A stretch of DNA of 64,000 bases from Oculatella sp. LEGE 06141 (GTDB lineage: Bacteria > Cyanobacteriota > Cyanobacteriia > Elainellales > Elainellaceae), in NCBI RefSeq assembly GCF_015207605.1, contig NZ_JADEWO010000028.1:1-64000 (forward strand). Direction: 5' to 3'. Each line of letters opens with the position of its first letter. The stretch's first letter is position 1. Of this stretch, positions 63,552-64,000 are shown piece by piece. The notes beneath the pieces were generated by a model that saw only the letters and a program-made list of their open reading frames with translations, did not search any database and had not been told where the DNA came from. The position numbers and the translations under genes are program-made.

Positions 63552-64000
63552 TCAGCCAGTTGCAGGAAGCTCTGCGGCAAAATCGTGACGCTTACTAAAG
63601 TCGTAAGCTCCTATCAACGCTCCCCATAGCCCCTGCCCCGTCTCTGGATCAACGCCTCGATCGTAGCTGAGAAAGCGATTCTGGCTCACTTCGAACCCCA
63701 GAACCACCTGCCGTGTTTTGCCCTCGTATTGAAAGTAGCACGTTGCGTCTGGGGCGGGTTGTGCCGTGAACCGATCTGACTGATGGGCGATCGTTAAAGC
63801 ACATCCCGGTAGATACTCAAGGTCATCCATTGAGAGCGATCGCAGCTTCTCTGGATCGGCCCCTGCCCCGCTAAACTGACTGGGTGATTTAAACGCAAAA
63901 TACTGCGCCTGAAGCGTTGACCAATCTTGCGTTTCCTTCAACAGAAGAATCCGCTGGCGGTAAGGCTGGTTGAGGTAAAGCACATTTGCTTGCTCGGCAA
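63552..64000 (-). CDS. cpcT: CpcT/CpeT-type phycobiliprotein lyase, 5' end missing
   Basis: The 3' 149 codons of a gene running off the right edge; the frame stays open to base 64000. Segments EQANVLYLNQPYRQRI and DPEKLRSLSMDDLEYLPGCA are typical of T-type bilin lyases. Then FQYEGKTRQVVLGFEVSQNR, FLSYDRGVDPETGQGLWGAL and a GAYDFSKRHDF ending. CpcT attaches phycocyanobilin to Cys-153 of beta-phycocyanin. CpeT versus CpcT cannot be separated on this fragment. Convergent with the SulP gene. Confidence 0.85.
   Translation of the reverse strand, partial: AEQANVLYLNQPYRQRILLLKETQDWSTLQAQYFAFKSPSQFSGAGADPEKLRSLSMDDLEYLPGCALTIAHQSDRFTAQPAPDATCYFQYEGKTRQVVLGFEVSQNRFLSYDRGVDPETGQGLWGALIGAYDFSKRHDFAAELPATG

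Noticed and set aside
1..64000. Frequent GCGATCGC octamers as possible operators
   Set aside because: This is the HIP1 repeat that is highly abundant across many cyanobacterial genomes.

Overview
The window is chromosomal DNA of a cyanobacterium, probably a filamentous Leptolyngbya-like lineage (the lineage is an inference). It carries psaD (photosystem I), psb28 (photosystem II), a CpcT-type phycobiliprotein lyase, CP12, an NblR-like regulator, a phytol-kinase-like protein and many cyanobacteria-only families (DUF1574, DUF2949, DUF3598, DUF5340, DUF6930). The HIP1 octamer GCGATCGC is scattered throughout genes and spacers. Gene order is the usual cyanobacterial patchwork of single genes and short operons on both strands. 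I see no insertion sequence, prophage, CRISPR array or rRNA operon.

Layout. 1-8.4 kb: a sensor kinase gene broken by a one-base frameshift, a RodZ-like protein, FtsH, a DUF2949 protein, a degenerate UbiA-like membrane protein and an RRM RNA-binding protein. 8.5-16.4 kb: a large hybrid sensor kinase and a 1073-residue DUF1574 protein with four internal repeats, a membrane segment and an SGNH-like domain. 16.4-20.3 kb: tRNA-Leu(CAA) overlapping an M48 protease gene, murA, tRNA-Leu(CAG) and a SpoU/TrmH-type RNA methyltransferase. 20.5-25.7 kb: dihydrolipoamide dehydrogenase, trpC, a PLP aminotransferase and a second DUF2949 gene. 26.2-33.1 kb (minus strand): a DUF192 lipoprotein, a three-gene sugar ABC importer with a hairpin between binding protein and ATPase, and a DUF2993-ExbB-ExbD operon with its own terminator.

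33.7-40.4 kb: NAD kinase with NblR, TsaE, CP12, a FIST sensory protein, a metallophosphoesterase and TrmB. 40.4-48.9 kb: a small gene divergent from a LysR regulator with a striking palindrome between them, an AI-2E-type transporter, membrane proteins, phytol-kinase-like protein, Psb28, a SulA/YfcH-like epimerase, small proteins and an IscA/SufA scaffold. 49.5-54.3 kb: a DUF6930 protein, psaD, trpE and a Crp/Fnr regulator. 54.5-64 kb: an RlpA-like protein, DUF3598, a 1319-residue Ig-like/lectin/RTX secreted protein, a SulP transporter and the start-truncated cpcT-like gene.

Most promising for follow-up: a shared ATGAA-N5-TTCAT element in two promoter regions (LysR and DUF6930); the DUF2993-ExbB-ExbD operon as a possible motor-driven envelope lipid system; the DUF1574 repeat architecture; a possible ATT start of murA; and the M48/tRNA overlap. 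Functions come from reading motifs by eye; no database search was run.
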